Positions 21,295 to 29,200 of a DNA stretch of 50,986 nt are shown in pieces. Position 1 is the first letter of the stretch, and each line of letters opens with the position of its first letter. This stretch comes from Rothia koreensis. GTDB taxonomy: Bacteria; Actinomycetota; Actinomycetes; Actinomycetales; Micrococcaceae. The notes below the pieces were generated by a model that saw only the letters and a program-made list of their open reading frames with translations, made no database searches and was not told the origin of the DNA. Position numbers and translations under genes: made by a program. The DNA lies in assembly GCF_004136575.1 (NCBI RefSeq), contig NZ_NOIQ01000017.1, positions 1 through 50,986 on the forward strand. The letters run 5' to 3'.

Positions 21295-22071
21295 TTAGGC
21301 CTTCTGGGTCCACTCGGTTTCCTGCCACTGCTTGGCAGCGGCGACAGTTTCCTGCGGGCGCATGGTCCGATAGTCGGGGTCCTCGGACACGATCGTTTCG
21401 ACCATCGCATCAATCATTTCCTGCGGGTCGGCTTGATCAGCCAGTGATGGCCCAAAATCTGGCATGGGGATCTGCGCGGTCTCGGCGTCATACCACTGCA
21501 CGTAGCTTTCAGCGCCGGTGTCATTGAACCCGGTGTTGAACACGCCAGGGTTCACAGTGGCTACCTTGATTCCGAAGGGTTCGAGTTCGGCCTTCATTGA
21601 TCCAGCAAGGGCTTCGATAGCGTGTTTGGTGGCGCAGTACGCCCCGAGGAACGGAACGACGAGGATACCGCCCATTGAAGAAGTCCACACGATTCTTCCC
21701 TGCCGACGCTGAATCATCTTGGGGGCGATGGCTTGTACCAGATCGAGATGGCCGAACACGTTGATATCGAAGGACTCGCGAACTCGCTGGAGGGGGATAT
21801 CGACGACAGCTCCGCCTTCCATGACACCAGCATTGAGGACGAGTGTGTCGACGTCGAAACTCGCGGCGTGTGAGATATCGATGTCGTCGCGCAGATTGAG
21901 TTTGATCACGGTCAAATCAACCTCAGCAGCGCGTGCATCTTCGCGCAGGCTTCGTACTTGTGGCCAGGTTTCAGCCGCGGCGATGACCTCTTGACCCTGA
22001 CGGGCTAGTTCAAGTGCCGTTCCACGTCCGAATCCGCTACTGGCACCGGTTATGAGTGTTTTCTGCGGCAT
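21295..22071 (-). CDS. Short-chain dehydrogenase/reductase
   Basis: The 258-aa SDR has T-G-A-S-S-G-F-G-R at 8-16, N-A-G near 90, W-T-S-S-M-G near 135 and Y-C-A-T-K as catalytic motif, then P-G-V-F-N-T-G. The W-Y-D-A-E-T-A-Q-I-P-M-P-D-F segment is substrate-binding and not diagnostic. AGGAG precedes the ATG at 22071. It is divergent from a TetR regulator, with a perfect -35 TTGACA on its strand at 22141-22136. Probable role: NADP-dependent reduction or oxidation of a xenobiotic or secondary alcohol, induced by the TetR ligand. Confidence 0.85.
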   Translation of the reverse strand: MPQKTLITGASSGFGRGTALELARQGQEVIAAAETWPQVRSLREDARAAEVDLTVIKLNLRDDIDISHAASFDVDTLVLNAGVMEGGAVVDIPLQRVRESFDINVFGHLDLVQAIAPKMIQRRQGRIVWTSSMGGILVVPFLGAYCATKHAIEALAGSMKAELEPFGIKVATVNPGVFNTGFNDTGAESYVQWYDAETAQIPMPDFGPSLADQADPQEMIDAMVETIVSEDPDYRTMRPQETVAAAKQWQETEWTQKA

Positions 22072-22135
22072 GACAACTCCTAAAGGTAACTATCTGGATA
22101 CTTATTCATGTCATCGTCACACCTATGAAGACCCT

Positions 22136-22150
22136 TGTCAATAACTAGTT
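22136..22150. promoter_or_regulatory. Operator/promoter region of the SDR-TetR divergent pair
   Basis: AACTAGTT (22143-22150) is a perfect 8-bp palindrome abutting the minus-strand -35 box TTGACA (22141-22136). TAACTA recurs at 22086-22091. A TetR dimer bound here would block both genes. Confidence 0.5.
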
Positions 22151-22172
22151 GGTTACAGCTAGGATGGGGCTT

Positions 22173-22730
22173 ATGCCTCCTAACGCCGCCGATACCAAGC
22201 GCAGGATCTTGGATGCCGCTCGGCACGAGTTTGCTGAGCACGGCCTAGCGGGTGCTCGTGTGGACCGGATCGCCGAAGCAGGCAATATCAACAAGCGGTC
22301 GATCTACATGCACTTCGGGCCCAAGGATGTACTGTTCGATACCGTGGTGGCACTTTCACTGTCCGAGATGGCAGAAGCTGTCCCGTTTACTGTCGACGAT
22401 CTCCCTGGGTACGCAGGATCGCTGTTCGACTACCTAATTGAGCATCCAGAGGTTCTGCGGCTGACTTCCTGGGCTGGGTTGGAACGCCCAGATGCTTCCG
22501 CTGATGAGGTCGCTGCGTACGAACCGAAGATAGAAGCCCTCTCGGAGAGGTTCGGTGGCGTGGCAGTCGATGTTCTCGCATTGCTATTGGGGCAAGTCAC
22601 GGCATGGCAATATGCCTCTCCGGCGCTCAAGGTCCATTCCCCGGAGGATCCCTGGTCACCTGAACGGTTGAAGCGGCATAGGTCGATGCTTGTTGCCTCA
22701 GTTGCCAGCCTCGTCACCATTGCAGAATAG
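22173..22730 (+). CDS. TetR-family transcriptional regulator
   Basis: The 185-aa protein begins with the TetR HTH: T-K-R-R-I-L-D-A-A-R-H-E-F-A-E-H-G-L-A-G-A-R-V-D-R-I-A-E-A-G-N-I-N-K-R-S-I-Y-M-H-F-G-P-K. The C-terminal ligand domain (A-W-A-G-L-E-R, L-L-L-G-Q-V-T-A-W-Q-Y-A) resembles regulators of short-chain dehydrogenases. ATG 22173 is used; ATG 22164 is also possible with AGGATGGGG between them. Regulates the divergent SDR/HbpS pair and itself. Confidence 0.85.
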   Translation: MPPNAADTKRRILDAARHEFAEHGLAGARVDRIAEAGNINKRSIYMHFGPKDVLFDTVVALSLSEMAEAVPFTVDDLPGYAGSLFDYLIEHPEVLRLTSWAGLERPDASADEVAAYEPKIEALSERFGGVAVDVLALLLGQVTAWQYASPALKVHSPEDPWSPERLKRHRSMLVASVASLVTIAE

Positions 22731-22867
22731 AGTCGTAGCCGCAGAATATTAGGTCAGAATATCGGGCTCTTATCCTACTGATCGGGTCGTCCGGCGAGGC
22801 TAATAGGTTTCGTCTGCAGACCGTAGCGGTTCTGTCCCCTTATCCCGGTGAGCACAGGCAACCGCCG

Positions 22868-22925
22868 TTCTCCAGAACCTACTCAAACAGGTGTATGCAA
22901 CCTGCTGATGTCTGATTCTGGAGAA
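22868..22925. repeat. Nested inverted repeat in an empty stretch
   Basis: TTCTCCAGAA (22868-22877) and TTCTGGAGAA (22916-22925) are perfect inverted arms; CAGGT (22888-22892) and ACCTG (22900-22904) form a second pair inside. No T-tract follows on either strand. The surrounding 22731-22962 holds no supported gene. Confidence 0.6.
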
Positions 22926-22962
22926 TGGCAGCGATCAAAGAGCAATATGTTCCCTGCGGTGA

Positions 22963-23244
22963 GGAAGCTCGGTAGCAACTACAGCGATGGGTTTCCCGTA
23001 CCTTTTTGAGTCGCGAGCAAAGGCGCTAGACCTTAGCGATCGCCGGCGCATCGACGGCTTAAGTGCCCGCAACGCCCTCAGCCGAGAAACGCGTGTCGAC
23101 TGGATAAGAGGGGAAGCCGATCCAATGCTCTGGTCCCCCGATATCCTGCTTGGAGCCGTGGGAGATGTACACGCCCACCACGCAGCGCTCTGCCTCGCAG
23201 CGACACTGCTCTGGGCTACGGAGCAGCGAGACAATACGTCATGA
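22963..23244 (+). pseudogene. C-terminal fragment resembling a DUF3800-like protein
   Basis: The open frame gives F-E-S-R-A-K-A-L-D-L-S-D-R-R-R-I-D-G-L-S-A-R-N-A-L and G-E-A-D-P-M-L-W-S-P-D-I-L-L-G-A-V-G-D-V. The order [DE]-x-[PL]-[LM]-L-W-x-[PA]-D and the spacing match the C-terminal part of the protein at 17215-17676. No ribosome binding site or N-terminal half is present. Confidence 0.45.
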
Positions 23245-23264
23245 GAGAGTCGACTCATGACGTA
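23235..23264. repeat. 11-bp perfect inverted repeat upstream of the hydrolase
   Basis: TACGTCATGAG (23235-23245) and CTCATGACGTA (23254-23264) flank AGAGTCGA. TACGTCATG recurs directly at 24522-24530, just after the phosphotriesterase-like gene. It could be an operator or the scar of a mobile boundary. Confidence 0.6.
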
Positions 23265-23382
23265 GGAGTCGGACGGGGCCAAGGCAGCTCAAAAGCACGG
23301 GGCGAAACTGCTCGAAAGGAAACTCGTTCGGTTTCGCACACCCACGTGCACTTACCGCGCGCTACCAACGTGGAGAACATAG

Positions 23383-24507
23383 ATGACAACCCACTCTTCC
23401 GCCACCTTCTCAGAGCCCATCGCCGGGCAGGTGAACACGGTGCTCGGCCCAGTCGCGCCCGAAGCCCTCGGCGTGACGCTCATGCACGAGCACCTGGTAC
23501 TCCGCACCTGGATTGATCTCCATGACCGTGAACGATGGCGTCGAGGCGGGCTCGGCACGCCGCCTTCGACGCCCGACGAGCTGGCGACGTGGCACGCTCC
23601 GGTCACAGCGGAGACGCTGGAGACACTACGCGCCCCGGCCTCGGCCCTGCGGACCATGGACGCTAATTCCCTATCCCCCGAAGATGTTCTGCCCGAGCTG
23701 CGGGCGTTCGCCTCCGCGAGCGGCGGCACCGTCGTCGATTTTCCGCCGATCGAGCCACGCCGGGACCCGCGAGCGGTGGCTTTGCTCGCACGCGCTACGG
23801 GGCTAAATATCATAGTCGGAACCTCGTACTACACCGAGGCGTGGCATCCTCCCGAGATTGACGAATGCTCCGCAGCAACGCTGCATCGAAGGATGCTCGA
23901 CGACATCCAAGTGGGGATGGATGGCACCGATATTCGGGCAGGGATCGTCGGTGAGACGCCAGCTGACCGGCTCTTCACCAACGGGTCCGAGAATGCGAAC
24001 GCCCGCATACTTCGCGCTGCGGCCCGAACTAGTGCCGTTTCCGGTGCGGCCCTCTCGCTGCATACCGACACTTTCGGACGACGAGCCCCAGGCGAGCTGC
24101 ACCAGGCATTGGATCTCATTGCAGAAGAACAACCGGACTTGACGAGGGTTATCGTTGGTCACGTAACCGCCGTCGACGACAACTGGCAAATCCTGCGGAG
24201 CACAGCCACGAGCTTCTTGGAGCGAGGGGTGACTCTCGAGTTCGACCTGATCGGGAAGCGCGAATGGCCGTTAGAGACCACGATGTCCGCAGTCGCGGCA
24301 CTGGTGCAGGACGGTTTTGGCGATCAGCTACTCCTCTCACACGACCTCTTCACCAAGTTCGACCTCCAAGAATGGGGCGGGGCCGGCCTGCTCGGGGTAC
24401 ACGAAATCGCAGTGCCAGCCCTCCGACAACGCGGCGTAGATCAGCGAAACATCACCCAAATCCTGGTCGATACTCCCCGCAGGCTGCTCACTTTGATAGA
24501 GCCATAA
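23383..24507 (+). CDS. Phosphotriesterase-family amidohydrolase
   Basis: The 374-aa protein has the PTE-like TIM-barrel signatures: L-G-V-T-L-M-H-E-H-L with HxH metal ligands at 35 and 37, T-V-V-D-F-P-P and G-L-N-I-I-V-G-T-S-Y-Y-T, I-R-A-G-I-V-G-E near 185, S-L-H-T-D-T, V-I-V-G-H-V and L-S-H-D-L-F-T-K with the final metal Asp. The bridging ligand that is a carboxylated Lys in true phosphotriesterases is Glu here, as in several lactonase/uncharacterised PTE-like clades, so organophosphate hydrolysis should not be assumed. GTGGAGAAC precedes the ATG. It stands alone between two inverted repeats. Confidence 0.85.
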   Translation: MTTHSSATFSEPIAGQVNTVLGPVAPEALGVTLMHEHLVLRTWIDLHDRERWRRGGLGTPPSTPDELATWHAPVTAETLETLRAPASALRTMDANSLSPEDVLPELRAFASASGGTVVDFPPIEPRRDPRAVALLARATGLNIIVGTSYYTEAWHPPEIDECSAATLHRRMLDDIQVGMDGTDIRAGIVGETPADRLFTNGSENANARILRAAARTSAVSGAALSLHTDTFGRRAPGELHQALDLIAEEQPDLTRVIVGHVTAVDDNWQILRSTATSFLERGVTLEFDLIGKREWPLETTMSAVAALVQDGFGDQLLLSHDLFTKFDLQEWGGAGLLGVHEIAVPALRQRGVDQRNITQILVDTPRRLLTLIEP

Positions 24508-24530
24508 GCAAGCCCGGCCGCTACGTCATG

Positions 24531-24850
24531 TCAGGTGATTCGGGCTGACATGACCACGGCAGCACGGTGGGTGATGGCGAACTTGTCGTAGCGGGTGGCC
24601 AAAACTCGCCATTGTATGGCGAGGGCGAAGCAGCGTTCAACGACGTTGCGGCCGTTGTAGGTCACCGTGTTCCAGTTGCCGAACCGCTCAGGCGAGTCTC
24701 GCCACGGCGCTTCGGTCCGGAACCGTCACGCCACCGCTTCCCCCACGATCCGGCGATCGACCGGCGGGCGTCCTCTCGTCTTCGCTGGCGGGAACAGCGG
24801 ACCGATCACGGGCCAGATCTCATCGGAGATCACCTCACGCGACACACCTC
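24531..24850 (-). pseudogene. Internally deleted IS5-family transposase
   Basis: Minus strand: an N-terminal piece V-I-S-D-E-I-W-P-V-I-G-P-L-F-P-P-A-K-T-R-G-R-P-P-V-D, then, after a frameshift, R-F-R-T-E-A-P-W-R-D-S-P-E-R-F-G-N-W-N-T-V, directly joined to Y-N-G-R-N-V-V-E-R-C-F and A-T-R-Y-D-K-F-A-I-T-H-R-A-A-V. The first part is the start and the last part the end (with the DDE Glu) of an IS5-type transposase; the catalytic middle is gone. Stop TGA at 24533-24531 lies in a 10-bp inverted repeat (24525-24534 with 24545-24554). Confidence 0.8.
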
Positions 24851-24874
24851 AGAAATAGCTCCCAGAATCTCTCC

Positions 24875-24903
24875 TGTGACGCCCTCATACGTGCCGCTAG
24901 AGT
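24875..24903 (+). promoter_or_regulatory. Promoter of the HNH gene, leaderless
   Basis: TGTGAC (24875-24880) and TAGAGT (24898-24903) spaced by 17 bp, with ATG at 24910 six bases after the -10 box. Confidence 0.45.
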
Positions 24904-24909
24904 CGAGGC

Positions 24910-25395
24910 ATGAGCGATGAACAGAAGCGCTTCTGGTCGAAGGTCGCCAAAGGCCCGGATCCAGCCGATTGTTGGATATGGACCGGGGCCATCGGAGATG
25001 ACGGCTACGGGAGATTCTGGACCACCCCGGAGGTCGGGCGGCAGAAGATGATTCGCGCTCACCGCTACGCGCTCGGGCTGGTTCATGGTGGCCTGGATGC
25101 TATCGCCGACCGTGAGGCTTGCCATGTCTGTGATAACCCGATCTGTGTCCGGGTCGAACCGGGCGGAGGTTCGCATGTTTATCTCGGGACGAGGGAGTCG
25201 AACATGATCGATCGGGCTTCGCGGGGGCGGCATAATCTCCAGTTCGCCGCAGCGTTCTTCCGCCACCAGACACCTGCCGATCGGGGCCGCCGCTCCCGGG
25301 CACTACGTGACCTGATCCGAGACCAGGGCTATGACCATCAAGCGATCAAAACGATGATGTTAGGACTGGCCAGAGGTCAAGGCACCCTCTTCTGA
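24910..25395 (+). CDS. HNH-type endonuclease-like protein
   Basis: The 161-aa protein has D-C-W-I-W-T-G-A-I-G-D-D-G-Y-G-R-F near residues 20-36, R-A-H-R-Y-A-L-G-L near 50 and A-C-H-V-C-D-N-P-I-C-V-R near 72, the order of HNH_3-type homing-endonuclease-like domains (H-x-x-C ... C-x-N-P-x-C zinc site). The usual H-L after the last Cys-Val is replaced. Such small HNH proteins are common on actinobacterial phages and plasmids. Its 3' end overlaps the convergent coiled-coil gene by 36 bases. Confidence 0.8.
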   Translation: MSDEQKRFWSKVAKGPDPADCWIWTGAIGDDGYGRFWTTPEVGRQKMIRAHRYALGLVHGGLDAIADREACHVCDNPICVRVEPGGGSHVYLGTRESNMIDRASRGRHNLQFAAAFFRHQTPADRGRRSRALRDLIRDQGYDHQAIKTMMLGLARGQGTLF

Positions 25396-25803
25396 ACCAC
25401 TGGTGCTCGTGGTGTGCTGGTCGTTGTTCTGACCCGGTCGTTCTGTGTCGCCCTTGTCATCATCAGCGTTGCGTTCACCGGCCAGCAGGAACGAACGCAC
25501 CTCTTGCGGTGAGAGCTGCAGACGTTCACCAATTTCTTTGTTCGTCAGGCCTTCGTCTTTCATGGACAGCACAAGTTGACCTGCGCGTGCGGTGACCGGA
25601 TCCAGAGAAGCGAGCTCACCCTGGAGCCTGTCGATCTTGTCCTTAAGAGCCTGGCGTTTCTTCTCAAAGTCGAAGGTCTCCAAGAAGAACGCTTCGGCCT
25701 TATCCAGTAGCCGCCGTTCCTTCTTGATGGAGGCTTCCGCGGCGGCTTTGGCTCGTTCGCGTGCAGCTGTCTTCGTCGCTGACTTCCGTTTCGTCCCAGC
25801 CAT
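25360..25803 (-). CDS. Small coiled-coil/HTH protein next to oriT, relaxosome accessory candidate
   Basis: The 147-aa product starts with a Lys/Arg/Ala-rich tail (A-G-T-K-R-K-S-A-T-K-T-A-A-R), continues in a long coiled coil (residues ~20-65, with L-D-K-A-E-A-F-F and D-K-I-D-R-L-Q-G-E-L) and a helix-turn-helix (M-K-D-E-G-L-T-N-K-E-I-G-E-R-L-Q-L-S-P-Q-E-V-R-S-F-L). Residues ~115-147 are an acidic disordered tail. Its position, divergent from the relaxase with the oriT-like repeat between, is that of a MobC/TrwA-type accessory factor, although its sequence is not one I recognise. Confidence 0.7.
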   Translation of the reverse strand: MAGTKRKSATKTAARERAKAAAEASIKKERRLLDKAEAFFLETFDFEKKRQALKDKIDRLQGELASLDPVTARAGQLVLSMKDEGLTNKEIGERLQLSPQEVRSFLLAGERNADDDKGDTERPGQNNDQHTTSTSGSEEGALTSGQS

Positions 25804-25920
25804 GTGGAACCTCCCATATCCCTAGCGCTCACCACTGAAAAACAAGGACCCGCCGGGGTACGGCTGCAAAAGGTTTCATCATGCCCCGGCGGGGTGGTTT
25901 CGATTTTACACAGTCGGCAC

Positions 25921-25994
25921 GCTGTGCACATGAGATCAGCCTGCCAGATTCTTCTTCGTCCCTCAGTCGAGCAGGCTGATCTCATGTGCACAGC
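25921..25994. other. Candidate origin of transfer (oriT): 24-bp perfect inverted repeat
   Basis: Arms 25921-25944 and 25971-25994 are exact reverse complements, with a 26-bp T/C-rich spacer. Each arm contains the palindrome TGTGCACA or ATGTGCAC. Further TGTGCAC-like copies occur at 26050-26056 and near the relaxase start (26264-26270). The repeat lies 262 bases upstream of the MobF-type relaxase gene, where oriT is found in this class. The nick site itself cannot be read off. Confidence 0.7.
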
Positions 25995-26255
25995 TCACGA
26001 ATGCTGGATAGTTCCCGCACACAAGCTCTCCCCCGTTCCTCCTCCGATCATGTGCACGGCACCTGCCCACAATCGTGGCCTCTTGTGCAAAATCGCGGCC
26101 AGCATAGAACTGCCCGGACCCCAACAGATCGTCAAAAGTCTCCCTCATACTTCGGTCGCTTTTTCCTCCAGATTGTCGTCACACCTTTTGCACTCAGTGA
26201 CTCAGGGTGCGACATCGCCTCGATGATCGCCGGATTCTCGGCTACTGTTGGGGTC

Positions 26256-29200
26256 ATGATGACCGTGCACAAGCTCTCCACCGGGGACGGGCACCTCTAC
26301 TACACCAACGAGGTGGCCTCCGGGGATCAGTTGCGTGCAGCAGACCGTGAGCTTGGTGATTATTACCAGGTCACGGGTATGCCTCCGGGTCAGTGGATTG
26401 GGTCAGGGACCGAGCATTTCGGCCTGTCCGGGCAAGCCGTGACCGAGGAACAAATGGATGCACTGTTCGGATCCGGATATACACCATTGGACCCGGAAAA
26501 GCTCGCAGAACACCGCGCGGAGACCTACCGGAGAGCATACGAATCCAAGCGAGCGCACTACGCCTCACAAGCTCTTGAAGGCTTGAAGACATACCGCAAC
26601 GGTGGCAGTGAGTCGCAGATCGTGAGCTCCCTCGGGATCCACCGTTCCACGCTCTACCGCATGGTCTCCAGACACGAAGCCAACGGCAACCTGGAACGCG
26701 CTGACCAGGCGATCGCCGCGGGCGATGACCACCTCTTCCTGGACAATTACGTCATGTCGAAAGCCGAAGAACGCTCAGCAACCAGTGCAGCAAAATCGGC
26801 TGTTGCTGATGGAAACGACGACTGGAAGGAAGCCACACGTCTGGGCAAAAAGCCTGGCGAATACGACCAAGAACCGGTCAACGACTTCACGCGTGAGCTG
26901 GACGAGCAGTATCGTCGTCACTTCAAAACCAAGGACGCTCCCCCGAATGCTGAGGAGCGCAAGGAGATTCGCAATCGTGTGGCAGGAGAGCAGTTCCGCC
27001 AGTTGCACGGCCGCGACGGGTCGGCGGTGGAGATCGCCGCCTACATCGCCAACAATTCGAAGCCCCGGCAGCAGTCGGTGGCAGGTTTCGACCATGTTTT
27101 TACTCCCACGAAGTCAGTCTCGATGGCTTGGGGGCTCGGTGATGAGAGTCTGCGAACCGGGATCGAATCAGCACATGAGGCAGCGATCAACGACGTGATC
27201 GACTACCTCGATGAACACGCTATTTACGCCCGCCGTGGTCAGCACGGCCGCGAACAAATCGACACCGACAAGGGACTGGTGGCCACCAAATTCCGGCACT
27301 ATGACTCCCGGTCCGGGGATCCGAATCTGCACGATCATCTTGTGATCGCCAACCGGGTCAAAGGCGCGGACGGGAAGTGGTCCACTCTGGACGGGCGGTT
27401 GCTCTACCAGCATGGTGTGGCCGCGTCCGAGCTGTACAACGCCCGGATCATGCACCACATCAACACCAAGTTGGGGCTCGAGTTCACCCCTACTGAGGTT
27501 CGTGGGAAGAGGATTTGGGAGCTGGCCGGGATCAGTCGTGACGACGTATCCAAGTTCTCCGCACGGTCGGTTTCGATCAAGGAAGCACTCGATACGGTCG
27601 AGGCTGAGTTCATTGAACGCCACGGTCACGCCCCGACCCCGGCGCAGCGGAACAAACTCGCCCAACAAGCCACCCTGGCAACCCGACCCGAGAAGAACGG
27701 CCCGCATTCACTCGAAGAACTGAACCAGCAATGGGCCACCAAAGCCAAGACAGTCACTCCTGATTTGCCGCTCGGTGAGAACCTGCACGCACACCTGAAA
27801 CAGGCATCCACGCAACGCGCCGGAGAGGTCTCGGTCCAGGTGGCCGAGTCGTTGGCAATGACACCTCAGGAACACGTCAACGCCATCATGGACCGGCTGG
27901 AATCAACCCGCTCGACGTGGCGCGTCTCGAACATCAACGCCGAGGCGACCCGGTATTTCACCGACATCATGGGCGGCCACCCCGTAGACACAGACCTCAA
28001 GCAGCAGGTCGTTGAGCAGGTCATCGACACGTCCGTGTCGATGACACCGGCCCTGAATGTTCCCTTGCCCCAGGGCCGAGAGTTCACCCGCTCAGATGGC
28101 ACCAGCATCTACCTTCCGGCCAACCGCGAGGTGTTCACTTCCGAGGCGATTATCGCCAACGAGGCCTACTTGGTCGACGCGGCCGTCTCGCGTCAGGTCA
28201 TCCCCGCGGCCTCTGCCGAGGCTTTCGACACCGCCCTCGAAACCGCTCAACAGGCAGCCCGAGACAACGGCTACGAGATCGACGCGGGCCAACAAAACCT
28301 GGCACGTGAACTGGCGACCAGTGACAAACTGGTCGCCTTCGGCATCGGCCCGGCCGGTGCCGGAAAGACCACCGCCTCGAAGATCATGGTCAACACCTGG
28401 ACCACCGAGGGTGCCACGGTCCACGGGCTGGCCCCGACCGCCGTCGCCGCCGACGTGCTGGGCAAAGACGCAGGAATCACCGCGACCACCATTGATTCCT
28501 TCCTGACCACAGACTCCCCCACCGCGGCCGCCATCCGCCCCGGCGATGTGTTCTTGGTCGATGAAGTAGGCATGGTCTCCACCCCGAAGCTGGCCGAACT
28601 CGTCTCCCTGGCTGAGGCGCGCGGGGCTGTTGTGCGTGGTATCGGTGACGACCAGCAGCTCGGTGCCATCGGTGCTGGTGGTGCGCTGCGGTTGATTGAT
28701 CGGGAAGCCGGTTGCACGAGGTTGGATCAGGTCCACCGCTTCCGCAACCCGGAGAACCCGTCCGAAGCAAACCTGGAGGAAGCAGCAGCTTCCCTGGCCT
28801 TACGCGAACCACCAGAACGGGGACCGGATAAGCCCTTCGACTGGTACCTCGAGAACAACCGTGTCCAGGCCGGTGGGCACGAGACCATGGTCCAAGCCGT
28901 TTTCGCTGACTGGGTGACCGATACCGAGGCCGGGAAGCTGTCGTTGATGATGGCCCCGACCAACACCACCGTCGCCGAGCTCAACGAACTCGCCCAGGCA
29001 CGCGCTATCCGCACCGGTGCCGTGGACCCGTCCAGGACAGTCACGACCCACAACGACGTCACTATCCATCCCGGTGATCGGGTGCTGACCCGCAACAACA
29101 ACCACAGGCTCGGCCTCAACGGAGGCAAGGATTTCGTCAAGAACGGCGACTTGTGGAACGTCCTCGATACCCACGACGACGGCCGTTTGACCGTCCAGCA

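Noticed and set aside
23383-24507. Organophosphate-degrading function
   Set aside because: The family is broad, the bridging residue is Glu, and no residue specific to true phosphotriesterases is visible.
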